From Prosopocoilus inquinatus (lineage: Eukaryota > Arthropoda > Insecta > Coleoptera > Lucanidae), in the NCBI GenBank assembly GCA_036172665.1, contig CM069880.1:7070501-7134500 (forward strand): a stretch of 64,000 nucleotides of DNA. The letters are read 5' to 3'. Each line of letters starts with the position of its first letter. Positions within the stretch are counted from its first letter, which is position 1. The translations under genes and the position numbers were made by a program. Below the pieces are notes generated by a model, which worked only from the letters and a program-made list of their open reading frames with translations, did not search any database and was not told the DNA's origin. Below, piece by piece: positions 1-11,830 of the stretch.

Positions 1-164
1 TGACTTAATTTCCATTTCGAAAATGCAAAAACAATCCTTGCAATAACGTTTATAACTTTTGGCTTTGGTAACTGTTCTTTTTTTTGTAATGTGGTGATAT
101 TCAACAGTCTTAAGTCATAGACTTATGAAGACAACGCCAAAAAAATGTTGGGTGTATGAAGTGA

Positions 165-255
165 ATACTGACCACCACCCAGAATTAACTCGAGTGTGAT
201 TCGAACTCAGAACCTTGCCGATCCTCTTACCACGAGACCGTTAACTTTACCCCAG
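165..255 (-). mobile_element. tRNA-derived SINE-like copy 1
   Basis: On the minus strand a box A-like block (accac..aagaggatcgg when read in reverse complement) is followed by a box B-like agttcgaatcacac. The same order with 'gtggtggtcagt' downstream recurs at 1836-2002, 20510-20692 and 20850-20940. Confidence 0.6.
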
Positions 256-1835
256 TCTACGCTCATTTTTGGCTTTTTTGACCTTTTTAGCGGTGATTAT
301 TCCAGGAAGTCACTTTATTAAAAGTAGCTGGATCTATCTTTGATTAGGCATCTCTACTTAGTTACAGTTTGTAAGCTGACATTATTAAAGCTCAGGATCA
401 AAGAAAAAAATTCATTTCGTATCACACGAAATTGAATTGGACGATCCTATTTTTTGTTTGTGATATTTCTACCTCAATTTTAAATGTGGCAGTATGTATC
501 GTGTGCCTGACGAATTTAAAACAAAATGAAAGCGTTTTTCTCGTTCGAAATGAAATACACTGTAATAAAACGCGGCGCAATAAATTTGTTTTGTATTATG
601 AAGTGAAATTTAAACCAATATTTAGCATAAAACGGATGTCTATTATATTGTGAATTCAGATATGCAAACATAAAAATTGAAACCGACGTTTTGCATATGA
701 TTTTAGCTCGGCTTCGAAGAGCATAAATAAATAATGCATATTGTAGGTAATAATGCACATCCATCATCATGAACTTGATTAAGTGTGTGTGGAGATGTCT
801 GGATGTCTAATTTCATGGCAGAAATAAAGGGAATACATCAACACCTCAAGATTGATCGGACAAATATGAGTGTTGGTATGTATGTATTTTGGGCATAGCC
901 AGGATTCGCTGCTTGGATTTGGTTAAATATTCGAAGACTTCTTTTCCTCTTGGCTACATGAACGTGCAAACGGATAAATGAAAAGTAAAACTCATGGAGT
1001 AACAATATCATAGGTAGGTTCGGTAGCAAATACCATTAATTAAAGTCACTATTAACGAGAGTGTAAAAACGCTCCTCGTTTTGGTAAAAATAAAACTGGG
1101 AGCTGTTTCAGTACCTAATAACTGGTGTAGCTGGTTGCAGTGATTCATTGTTGGCACAGTAAAAATGCTGCAGTTGACGTTTGTTGACACACAGTTATTT
1201 TTACAAGCGTTTATTGGAGAGTCTATGAGGAGAGAACCCATGCGAATGAGTGTTATAATTACATCGTGGGCTGAACGTGGATGTGAGCGAATGAATGGCT
1301 ACGATTAACCAACAAAGAAACAAATATATGCCGGCGAGAGGAGTTCAGAATTTAACAATAAACGGGATGCGAGTGTTGGTGGCGTACGCAATTATTCAGC
1401 AGTCCCAAACAAATCTCTTTAGTTCATGTGAGAACTTACTCCTCATATATGTCCACCACAAGAAATAATCTCTTTCATTTGATACACGTTTATTCCATTT
1501 AAACACTCTGATACTATAATGAATCCTATTATTCCTTCACATCCATTATTTCATAATAACAACCCCCACCCCCCACCCGATGTCTTTTCTAAACAATTAA
1601 CGTCCAAAATATACAGCGTGCGCCACTGCCACATCATCATTTATAAAGCAGTTAATCACCTAACGGGAAATAATCGCACAAATTCATTTTAGCAATGACG
1701 TTAGGATTATTTTTTTTCTTTTTTTGATATGTGGTCATGCCCAATGCGGAGGGGAGGGGGAGGTATCAACTCTCAGACTTATAGAGCGTAAGCGTATTTT
1801 GTGTGTGTAAATCTTACATTACTTTACTACTTTGA
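256..1835. other. No gene seen
   Basis: AT-rich sequence with short chance frames only. No repeat arms, splice-flanked exon or RNA gene was recognised. Confidence 0.6.
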
Positions 1836-2002
1836 AACCGTTTCGCCATTGAAGAGAAAGCAGTGTTGATTTCTTACTTCTCAAGGTACTTAAGAGGACC
1901 TGAAGAGAATACCGACCACCACCGAAAATTAACTCGAGGGTGATTCGAATTTACGACCTTGCATTTACAAGGCCGATCCTCTTACCATTGGACTGTTCAG
2001 GC
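1836..2002 (-). mobile_element. tRNA-derived SINE-like copy 2
   Basis: It contains the box B-like gtgattcgaatt (plus-strand reading) and cgatcctcttaccattgg, the reverse of a box A. The left part (ccattgaagagaaagcagtg ... gaccaccacc) matches 20510-20590, which defines a family unit of about 170 bp. Confidence 0.65.
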
Positions 2003-2034
2003 GTAAATTGTAAATTATAAATTAATTATAAAAA

Positions 2035-2550
2035 AACGAAATGACTTAACCAGATTAAAAAACAAATTGTAAATTAATTATAAAACAAAAAAACGAAATC
2101 ACTTGACCAGATTAAAAAGAAAACAAATAAATGATATGGTAAATCTGATTTTGCACGCACCTGAATTTTATTATTTAAATTTATTTTAGATTTCGCAGGT
2201 CAAATCGGAGTTAATAAAAACAGTCGTTTTAATTTTAAATTCAAATAAAATTTCCACAGGTTCGTTTCCTTTTGTTAAAAATTTCGCAGGTGTTAAGAAA
2301 AGAAATTAGGAATTAAAAAATTCACAAAACTCGCGCGCTCGTATTGACTATGTGACTATGGAGAAATGAAAACGAAATGACCTGGCCGGGCAAAAAAAAA
2401 TTGTAAAATTCATAAGCCTGATTTTGCATGCGTCTGGATTTTATTTAAATTTATTTAGATTTCACAGGTCAAATCGGAGTTAATGGAAACAAATCAGGGT
2501 TAATAAAAACGAGTCGTTTTAATTTTAAATGCAGAAATTGTCAATTTTGA
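2035..2550. repeat. Local direct repeats (~175 bp)
   Basis: 2086-2255 and 2365-2545 share aacgaaat.ac, gattttgca, tttatttaaatttattt, gatttc.caggtcaaatcgg and gtcgttttaattttaaat. A third, short partial copy begins near 2035. Confidence 0.75.
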
Positions 2551-2603
2551 TTTCGTTTTAATTTTAAACAGAGTTTTATCAAATTCGCAAAAAAAAGTGT
2601 TTA

Positions 2604-2935
2604 ATATTATGATATTAAAAAGACTATCAATGAGGTTGATATCAGAGGGTAGCCGACTCATGAACTGTATCATGTAGATATCGGGTCTTCATTTAATCCT
2701 GTATCCCACGTGACCTGCGATGTACTAAACCAATTCCTAAGAGCTAGATAAATTCATAAAGCCCAATCATGTATTTTGTAAGGTATCTAGCTTTATATTA
2801 TGGTAATAAAAAAACCTAATAATAAGGTTGGGTTTACATGACATCAGGGGGCAGCAGATTCATGAACTGCATTATGCCTTCATTTAATCCTGTATCCCAC
2901 CTGACCTGCGACGTACCAAACCAATTCTTAAGCGT
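2604..2935. repeat. Local direct repeats (~140 bp)
   Basis: 2604-2742 and 2793-2933 share attcatgaactgcat-type sequence, cttcatttaatcctgtatcc and gacctgcgacgtac, then aaaccaattc.taag. Confidence 0.75.
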
Positions 2936-5900
2936 TGGTATGTAGGGTATGGTAGATATCTGACTATCAAACTATCACTTGGACATTTAAGATGCAATCA
3001 ATTATGAAGATTCTGAAGAATCCTGTTAAGCATCTTCACTTCTGATTGTATGTTTGATGACATGCTTGTTGATACGACGAGGCACTTGAAAGGCTGGATG
3101 CTCGTTAGTCTTTTGCTTATTGTTTATGAATGATGAAAGATGACATTACTGAAGTCAATAATAATTTGAAGAAGGTATAAAGGATTATTACAATGGTAAA
3201 ATAATTTGGCAAGAGAAACTTACTTATAAATGAATATTTAACTTGTAAACGAAACATTCCGTAGACATGCAAATTATAAACGTTTATTGAGTTTAATGAA
3301 GGCAGCTAATGTGTTTCCCAGTGAACTGTTAAACAAAGTAAGTGCAATCTTAATGCGTAATAAAGTATACCGGAGTGCAAATTTACGAAAGTAAAATATA
3401 GAAAGAGTTGTTTCCAATTTTTGCACGGTAGACAAAACATACACACAATTTAATTTCCTGTTGTTAAAAGCAACACGTTTTTCTTTCTTTCTACGCGCAA
3501 AAATCTCATTAAGTGTGCCCAAAGTAATTCACCAAACTAATTTTCTAAGTAGTAGTGGCAACTTATTAGTTTTCCCCTCCTCTTCCCCACTGATTTATAC
3601 TGCTATCTTTAACTACCACGTATTAGTTGAAGTTTTATGAGATTTTAAGTTTATAGGGGGCTGTTAAAAATGACGGGAGGTAATGAAAATCACGCAAATC
3701 GTTTACAAGCGCTTTTAAGTATTACGTATATATCCATCCAGCTCTCGAATTATTGGATTTTATTATTATGCACGTTAATGAAAAAAAAAGAAAAGAAAAA
3801 GAAAACTTAATTGCAGATTCTTTTCGTATAAAGACGACAATTCTCGGGGATTCTATTTTATTGAATTCCCGTTTAATATGGAACACTGTAACATTATGCA
3901 AGAAGAAGAAGAAGCTCTAAGGATTATTGAAACCGTAAAATACAGTGGAGATTAATAATTTCCCAGGTGGCTTTGAAGTACTCTACGTAACTCAAAGCAC
4001 TTCAGTAAACAGCCGAGATGAAATAAGTTTGCCATAGCAAAAATTAACGCCTCATTAACTATAATTAAAGATTACAACTTAATAAAGTTGGCAGAAATTT
4101 TGACAAGGTAACAACCACCTTCCACTTCTCTCGGTGGCACGTTATTAAAAAAAATATATATATCAGAGGGTTGGTTTACCTTATCTTCACCTAGGATAGT
4201 TCAAATTTTCATTAATTAGACAAACTATTAAGCAATGGCTTTGCTCGCTTATTACTGATTTAAGGGAATATAGGTTTGAAACGGTGGTACAAAGCAGTCT
4301 TGCCTTCAGATTAATTAAAGCCAACTGAGGCACTAAATGCCCTTACAAACTAGTACGGACGATATTAACAAATCAGCTTTTCAGATTATCACGAATTTAA
4401 ATTTACGTTTCAATAATTAATAAAGATTTATTGAGCATGCAGAAAAATACATCTTACTATTTCCCCCCTCATATCTCCATAATGGTCTTACGAGAACCAA
4501 GTGGTTCTAATTACTTTTGACCAAAAAAATGATGTATTTTAAAAAAGGAATCGTTTTAAAAACCCCATTAATGAACTAATCGATTTTAATAGGGAATTTC
4601 TTTTTAGAAACTCTTCTTGTTTTGTCCAGAATCGATCTGCCAAAAATCAGGTGGATACACTCCGAACCAAATGGTAATTTATTGACTGGAGAAGAGACTT
4701 TAATATTCGTGATTGCGATTTCCGACGAACGTAAAGTGGGCTCTTTAAAATTAGTTTCAAACATCAAAGGATTGCACTTTATTAGAGAAGAATTGAAGGT
4801 TACCAACTATCACCCTGGAATGTAACGTGCACGGACACTAATTTACTACCCCCAATTGAAATGAGCTTCAGATAATAAACACGCTCATTTCATTATTGAA
4901 TGCTTCCAAAAAAAAAGATAATTAAACGTTTCTCTTTGATGATTGACTTTGTTTGTTTCCCTGAAAGCTTCCCTTGTTTTAATACAGGATTTAAATTTGC
5001 TGCAAATTTAATAACAAAAAGGAACTTATACCTAATATTTGTTTGGTCTAGCAAATTTAGATTTGTGCATGCAGTCCATACTTTGCAAAAGGAAAGAGAA
5101 TCTAGTTAGCTGGAAGTTTAAATTTAATCTGTTTTGCGTACCTTGTAGCGAACCAGGAAGTTACTAATCAAGAACTACCCCTAAACGATATTGCCCTAGT
5201 TACTTAATATATGGTGGAGGGGTAGGGTGGTAGTCGATATCTCTCGCAAATCAGTTGTCGCATATATCAGAAGTTTATTCCCATAAGAGAAGGGAACGTC
5301 ACGATCTGTAATGTTATAACTGTTTATTGTTAGTCATTCTTTGCAAAAGGAAATCAAAAACAATCGTAACTGACAGTTGGTCCTCACGAAAAATCCATAT
5401 TCATCAAATCATAACCAGAATAGAAGGAGAGAAGGAAACTTATCTGATCCCCGGCAATAATTTATGAACAATCAATAAAAGTGTACCGCAATTAACGTTG
5501 TGTGTGGAAGAATAATTAATTTAGGCATTAGTTTAATTAAACGAGCCGGGGCGAGGGGGGATCGATGAACGGTTTTTTTTTTATTCCTGGAAAGGAGATT
5601 GGAATATACAGAATCCTTTGAGGAGTGCGAAATTAATAATCCTCAAGGCATAATAAGCAATTATAACATAGTAGTAGAAATTTCATGAACACAATGGCTA
5701 ATAGATACGAGGAGAGAAATATAAGCACAATATCGTTATTACAATTATGTGGAAATGATACCTTTGTGGTTGTACGGTGAAGTTATGGAATCTTCCGATG
5801 CTGCATCCGGCAGGCAATAAGACAGAGAACACCACAACGTCAACCAACCCCACTGACAAAGCCGCCGCCAGTTTCTTGATATTTCAGAAGTTCGCCTCTA

Positions 5901-6226
5901 ATTACTCCATCATCAATTTTACGAGCAAATAATTTCCGTTTTTACTTAACGCATCGATATCAGTTTACCAGATTGAAAATTTTAATACCCCCCTCCGCAC
6001 CCTCCTCACACCCTTCCATTCCGTTCGTCCTCATTAACATTACGAATAATCGCAAGAAATTAGCAATGTAATTGCGTTAAAACTTTGCGAATTGTGAATA
6101 AAACAAAGTGATTAAATTATAAGGCATTTTGCGGTTGGTTTTCGTTTATTTTATTATTTCACTTCACCATTTGGAATATTTTATGATTTCCTTGTTTCAA
6201 ATTCTATCCAAAATAGAAAAAAATGT
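2936..6226. other. No gene seen apart from the 4.57-4.83 kb segment
   Basis: AT-rich sequence with poly-A/T runs and short frames lacking domains. Confidence 0.6.
4570..4830. other. Unassigned segment open on both strands
   Basis: The plus-strand frame 4622-4825 (67 codons, containing PKIRWIHSEPNGNLLTGEE) and the minus-strand frame 4576-4806 (76 codons) are both open through a region less AT-rich than its flanks. A possible acceptor, ttttgtccag, precedes the plus frame at about 4629. No family was recognised. It could be an orphan exon, a TE relic, or chance. Confidence 0.25.
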
Positions 6227-6566
6227 ATATACGGGATAAACCGACGGCTATATCTCCACAACTAATTAAAATATAAAAAAAAAATTCTGGTCATTTCTGT
6301 TTTAAATTTTAGAGGTCGACATAAAATTATTTTCATCCTTTATAGGGTGATGGATGCAATTTCTTTATTTTAAATTTGAATTGCCCATAAAATTCTACAT
6401 ATTTTTTTGTATACAATAATCAATCAATGCCTACATCTAATCGTTCTGGAGAAATTTAAGATTTTATTTAAAAACTGTCGTTTACACTCTTTATTTTATT
6501 AGTTCTTATTTTATTTATTTATAACTGCACGAAAAATATTTTTGGTGCAGACGTAATTGATACTTA

Positions 6567-6648
6567 AACTTCTATTTATCAGAAATTAACGAACTTCGGC
6601 TCCTTTGAAAGGAAATTTCGTTAGTATCTGATAAATAGTACAGAAGTT
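6567..6648. repeat. 82-bp imperfect hairpin
   Basis: aacttctatttatcagaaat at 6567 faces its complement at 6625-6648, with the arms continuing to cgaa/ttcg and a ~20-nt centre. It lies inside the outer foldback region and may be a remnant of another small element. Confidence 0.55.
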
Positions 6649-6939
6649 ATATTTTTTTAAAGTAAATAATTTAACTGTTTCCTCCCCCCTTATTAAAGGC
6701 GATACGATAATAAGTCTAAAATCAAAGTTATGCAGAATTAATTTAGCTTTCAAATGACGCTTTCAAAGCGGTAGCTTATTCTGAGACTTTTGTTAGTAAA
6801 ATGAATTTTTATTACTGAGCCTAGTGATTGCACCCCCTTACGATCAACTCAGATACTTAAAAATATTTTCTTTGAATTTCTCTTAGTCACTTGACTATAA
6901 TTTTTTTTCTTCCGAAGCTGCAGGTATTACGATTTCCTA

Positions 6940-7665
6940 TACAGGGTGATTCAGTTTGGTACGCACGGCCCCATATCTTCTCTATTTTAATAAAAAAATA
7001 TATTAAACCCTATATTTTTTAGATGGCTTGTAAAACTACATTAGATGAGTTACATAAATTAGGATTACCGTAAGGTTTTTTTTTTAAATGACACCTTTTT
7101 TTTCTGAGCGATTCTTGTAAAGCGTGTTCTTATCTATGCTAGTGGACATAAAAAGTTTATAGTTTCACAGGAAAGTTTAAAAAAAGTCATAAAAACAGTG
7201 GCATTAATTTGTTATTTTATTATTAAATCGTTATTTTTGAACATTTTAAAGTTTAAAATGCATGTTTCCATTTGTTATTTTATTATTAAATCAAAATTTG
7301 TTATTTAATTTATTTCAAACAGCATATTTTTTTAACTATGTAACCAAAGTCGTTATTCCGGTCCGCCCTCCTTTAATGCCGCCACCGTTTTCATGGCATT
7401 TTTCTCAAAAACTTTCTTATGGAACTATAAACTTTTTATGTTTAGTAGTATAGACAAGAACACGCTTTACAAGAATCGCTCAAAAAAAATATAGGTGTCA
7501 ATAAAAAAAAAAGTTGACCACCGTAATTTTGACAGAACTTTTGGTAATCATGATACATGTAACTCATCTAATGTAGTTTTTAGGCCATTTAAAAGGATTT
7601 AATATATATTTTTATTGAAATAAAGGAGATATGGGGGCGCCAATACCAAACTGAATCATCCTGTA
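6940..7665. mobile_element. Non-autonomous foldback transposon with ~240-bp arms (Tc1/mariner-like ends)
   Basis: The left arm starts tacagggtgattcagtttgg and the right arm ends with the reverse complement of nearly the same sequence (ccaaactgaatcatcctgta). Pairing continues for about 240 bp per side, including 'gagcgattcttgtaaagcgt' on the left against its complement near 7465-7485, and 'aaaaagttta' near the centre. A ~200-bp unpaired middle contains only AT-rich sequence. TA at both tips fits a TA target. No transposase. Confidence 0.8.
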
Positions 7666-7878
7666 TATTGCCAGTCGCTGCCCTTGTTGAGACATCCGGT
7701 ATGGGGTGTACTATTTAAAATAAAAAAAAAAACTTGCATCTAGCACTACTGTTTCGTTTCATCCTGTACAGATCAAAATAATTTTTTGTTGTAGACTTCT
7801 GAAAGTTAAAACAAAAATATCTTGAAACTTCGAGATCGAGATACAGCCAGAAAATACACTGTTGGGACATCCTGCATA

Positions 7879-10703
7879 ATACTATTTCGACCTTTTTAAA
7901 TAATAAAACCTGGTTAGGTTCGTTGTCAAATGATGAGCTGTTTTTGATTTTAAATTTTAATACTTTTAATAAGAAAGAAAATTTTAGGCTGGAGAAAAAT
8001 GAGGCATGGGTTTGTGTTGTTATTATTATTATGATGCAAATTTTTTTCTTGAGTGGTTCTTCATAAAATGTGCAAAGTTTGAAATTAAAACATAATTGCG
8101 AATTAAACCGAAAGCAGCGTGTCTGATCTGTATCGTATTTAAATAATTTTCTTTAAAGAGAAAGTTCTCAATTAATCGCAATAAAGTTTTGTCGAGTGGG
8201 AGAGTTTCTGAAAGTACGAAAAAGTTCCTCCGCCTTCCTCGTTGTCAAAACTTGGGCGAACAAATATAACAAATGATTTTCCGGTTAATTGGAAAAATAG
8301 GGTCCCTTGTCCTGAAAAGGCTTAAAATTTCATTAATGTACAAGTCTGCGTATTAATGAATTAAATTCGAACCGGAAGGTTGGGGGGGCTTTACAAATGT
8401 CGGGGACTCGTAGGTGAGAGGGTTTAACATTTAGCATTCGTGGATGCAACGCCTTCCTGTCAGGCAGAATTTATCATCGGCCACCGTTAAAAATTTTCAC
8501 ATCCCCGGACTTTATAAACATATCGATTTGGCATTTTGTTAATAAATTATTTCGCAGGGGCGCGTATTTCACGTATACGCCGCCACTGAACGCGTTCACG
8601 CAGGGGAAAGAAGGGCAAGCAGAAAGATGCACGTGGGGTAAATGTTTTATGTAGTAGTATCAAAGAGGGAATGAAAAGTATCGGAGACACAATGGTGAAT
8701 TTAATAACAGAATGTTTACTAGACTGTTAATGATACGGATCTAACGTTCTACGAATATTGCAATCAACATTTACAATATTACCTCGACTGGAAACATCGC
8801 ACTCAGTCTTCTATATTCTCTTTCATCTTACCTTTGAGATTCTTTCATTACATTCAAATTAATCCTCATAATTAATTACTATAAACACAAGATGTTTTCA
8901 TTTGCAGCTCTTTGTGTTTTGCACATACCAACATCTTGATTAATGATTTTCTTGATTAATTCAGGTGTTTCTTCATTTTTTTTCCTTTCAGAAGACTATC
9001 CATATAATAAAAGTTTTGATACATCTTCAAGCAATTAAACATTCAATACAGCGAGGAATAAAATAAACAAAAATCAACATCAATCTAACATCAAACCACC
9101 CTTATATTTATTTTTATTCTGATTTGGATTGTGTGGTTATTTTAAATAAATTAAAACGGAATGTTCTTTTATTTAATTTTCTTTTTAATTTTTGTTTCTA
9201 GAGCGAAGTAATTTTCCATGTGCAGACGTAGTACACATATATAATGAAGTTATCTTTGAAATTACTGGGCCAGTGCGCGTTCAAAGTGAATTGTTAATGT
9301 CGGACGAAAAGCATAATTCAGTTGAACCGAGAAATTTAATGAAATCACGTGAATGAGGACGAATGGTAACCATCGGAAAATCTACTTATCTAATTGATAT
9401 ATTCCGGCTATTTAAATTTTCATTGCGAACGTTTATTGTTTGTTGTTGTCCCGTAACTGAATCTATATATTCGGGTAAAATTCATTAAAGGGTCCCGGTT
9501 ATAAATAAGATTATTTTGAATTTAGTGCCGAATATAATTATCCCGCGTTGTGTTATTAAATAACACAACGCCTCGCTTAGCGGAACCAAAGAGGAGAAGA
9601 GGTAGGAATGCGAATTTCTTGACCGCAGAGGAGGAAACTGGGCTTATACTTTTAAAAAGTAACGTTATTTATTTTTATGGGCGCAACTTTTATGAGAAAC
9701 GACCAGGAGGACACGTGGACACTCAAGTACACTATATTTGGTGTCTTTTTTTAAATTGGATAGCAATTTGTAGGACTTCGTCTAACAAAAGGCTATAAGA
9801 AACTTGATATTCCTTTTATATAATGAGGGCGTCAATCGAAAACTGCCTGACAGTGTTTTTATGACAGAAACTTTTCACGGCAATTATTTTCTAATACAAG
9901 GGAACTTCAGGTTACAACACAAACGATCAACCAATATAATACCTTTTAACCTAGAAACACAAACAAATTTAGAAAGTATCGACGATATAATTAACTAATT
10001 TCCATATTGAACGGAAAATGGAAAATCTGTTTTCTTTTTGTTTACTCGCATTTCCAATCCAAGAAGTAAATTTGAAATACCGTCGAGGACAAGCAGGTGT
10101 CTCGGATACGCTAAGATTAAGAGTAATCGGTAAGAACAGAATAAAACATCAGGATCAATAAAAGTTGGGAAAAACGGTTTGACAACATCAAAACACGGTA
10201 ATCCACGCAGCGGGACATATTCCGAACGTGTGGGAAACAAACTTTAAAGATAAACAAATATACAGAGGCAATTCTCAAAGAAAATCCTAAATGCGATGGA
10301 AATACCGGAACATAGAATTTATTTTTATCAAAAGGGTATTAAAGGATCTTCGAGATTCACTTTTTCCTTTTCGGAAATAACAAAATAATAAAGATCGGGA
10401 TTTAGAATTCGAATCGTTAAAGCCTGCTTTTCGACTCACCTCAAATTCAAAACACGAGATAGTATTCATTAAAACATGCATATTTCAATATTTATTGTTT
10501 ACGGAAAATTGTTGCCCAATCGATTTCATAATACTCGGCATTTATGGCTATTTGTTTAAATTTCAGTATTTGTTAAATGAAACTCAATATAAAATAACAA
10601 CCAACAATAAAAAAAAAATCATATTTCACATTGAATCAACTCTTATTTCGTTTGATACAAGCATTATGCATGTTACTTCAATATACAAAAAAAACTGATA
10701 CTA
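7879..10703. other. No confident gene
   Basis: Holds the 27-bp palindrome (9545) and unassigned frames at 9550-9798 (basic N-terminus, PKRRRGRN), 9804-9998 and 9995-10240 (minus). None shows a family motif. Confidence 0.55.
9545..9571. repeat. 27-bp perfect palindrome
   Basis: gcgttgtgttatt is followed by one base and its exact complement aataacacaacgc. It could be a binding site or a small structural remnant. It overlaps the start of an unassigned 82-codon frame. Confidence 0.6.
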
Positions 10704-11830
10704 TACTGGGTGATTCAAAATAAGTGTCCAATCCGTAAAGTATAGGCAGTACACAGAAAAAAAAAAACAAAAAGTCTATATGCATAGGGGGTCTAATATC
10801 CCCAGTTTTTGAAATAAAATGCATTGAAAATTCAGATATAAATTGGTTAATGGGCACTAGTACAGCTGTATTGTATTGTATTATGGGGTTGAAGTAGCCT
10901 CACAGAACTGCGAACAAAATTTGATCTGTTTATACCCTCCGAATAATAATTTCCTAGAAACTCTACCTTTGCGGCGAGGTGCAGAATGTTCCTAAGAGGC
11001 TTAGCTTTTACTTCATCAAGTGTCAGACTCACACTGCTTAAATAGCTAAGTCGCATTTGCAAAGTATGTGCTCAGCCGTTTCTGCTTCTAATTCACATAA
11101 TCTGCATATTTCACTTTCTGCCAAGCCCATTTTGTTAAGGTGGTACCTCATAGGGCAATAGCCAGTAAAAAGACCTGTAATAGTCTTTCTTTGTTAAAAG
11201 TAGAAGCTTTTGAGTAGTTTTAGGCGAGTGACTGATGAGCATCTTCTTCGTTAGTCTTCGACCTGGCATATTATTCCAGTAGGATATTTTTTTTCTTTAT
11301 ATCCACCTTTCAGTCTCTTTTCTATGCAGTGTCTTGCCCAGACCAGAGTAAAGTTTGAGGCCTATCGGCGAAACCTCAGAAACATCAGGTATCCATTTTA
11401 GGGTAATTTTGTGGCCCTTTGCTAGTTCCTTGAGGGATTTCTTGCATTCCCATAAGGAAAAGGACTCAGTGTAATATGCCTTGACTGCCTGTATAGTTGC
11501 TTGGCTATCAGATAATATATATATCGGTATTGCGTTACAAGAGCAATGTACTCGCGTGGAGCGATAGAACGAAACACTAGCGTTTACCTTGAAGTAAAAG
11601 TGTAAAACATTCTTATTTATGGCTTTCTACGGAAGAAAATGTATAACACGCAATTCATTCATTGGAATTTCATACTCGCGTATGTACATGTAAGAAATAA
11701 ATGTTGATTTCCATTTTGGATTCAAAAAAGGTTGATTTTTGAAATACCTCTGCTAGACTTATTTCGTGCAATTTCGGCCTTACTGAATATGCTCCCAACG
11801 GGTCGGATACTTATTCTGAATCACCCTGTA
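10704..11830. mobile_element. Terminal-inverted-repeat element with a LINE fragment inside
   Basis: The left end reads tactgggtgattcaaaataa and the right end, reverse-complemented, reads tacagggtgattcagaataa. The match continues about 10 bp further with mismatches (tgtccaatcc against tatccgaccc). Both ends carry the CAGGGTGATTCA-type terminus that also bounds the element at 6940-7665. No transposase frame is present, so it is non-autonomous. Its centre, about 10860-11540, is a minus-strand LINE tail (separate entry). TA is present at both tips, as expected for Tc1/mariner-like insertion, but the superfamily is an inference. Confidence 0.65.
10860..11535 (-). pseudogene. RNase H domain and C-terminal zinc knuckle of a Jockey/R1-like non-LTR retrotransposon, broken
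   Basis: On the minus strand from about 11520 down, one frame reads ILSDSQATIQAVKAYY, the SDSQAA motif of RNase HI domains fused to LINE reverse transcriptases. A frameshift leads into LWECKKSLKELAKGHKITLK, the next conserved helix and strand. Further on, 11178 to 11047 is an intact stretch containing TGLFTGYCPMRYHLNKMG and CRLCELEAETAEHILCKC, the CCHC knuckle at the end of these polyproteins. At least two frameshifts and several stops make it a pseudogene. No RT domain is present, so only the 3' end of a LINE is represented. Sequence past the knuckle (to about 10860) may be 3' UTR. The fragment sits wholly between the two terminal inverted repeats of the surrounding element. Confidence 0.85.

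Larger units (their letters stand above)
6227..7878. mobile_element. Outer foldback DNA element, interrupted by a second element
   Basis: The left arm (about 6227-6430) pairs in reverse complement with the right arm (about 7690-7878). For example, tatacggga faces tatgcagga, ggctatatctcca faces ggctgtatctcga, and gatgcaa...ttattttaaat recurs on both sides. Arms are imperfect, indicating age. No coding frame is seen. A separate foldback element occupies 6940-7665, so this one was split by insertion or both belong to a layered cluster. Confidence 0.55.
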
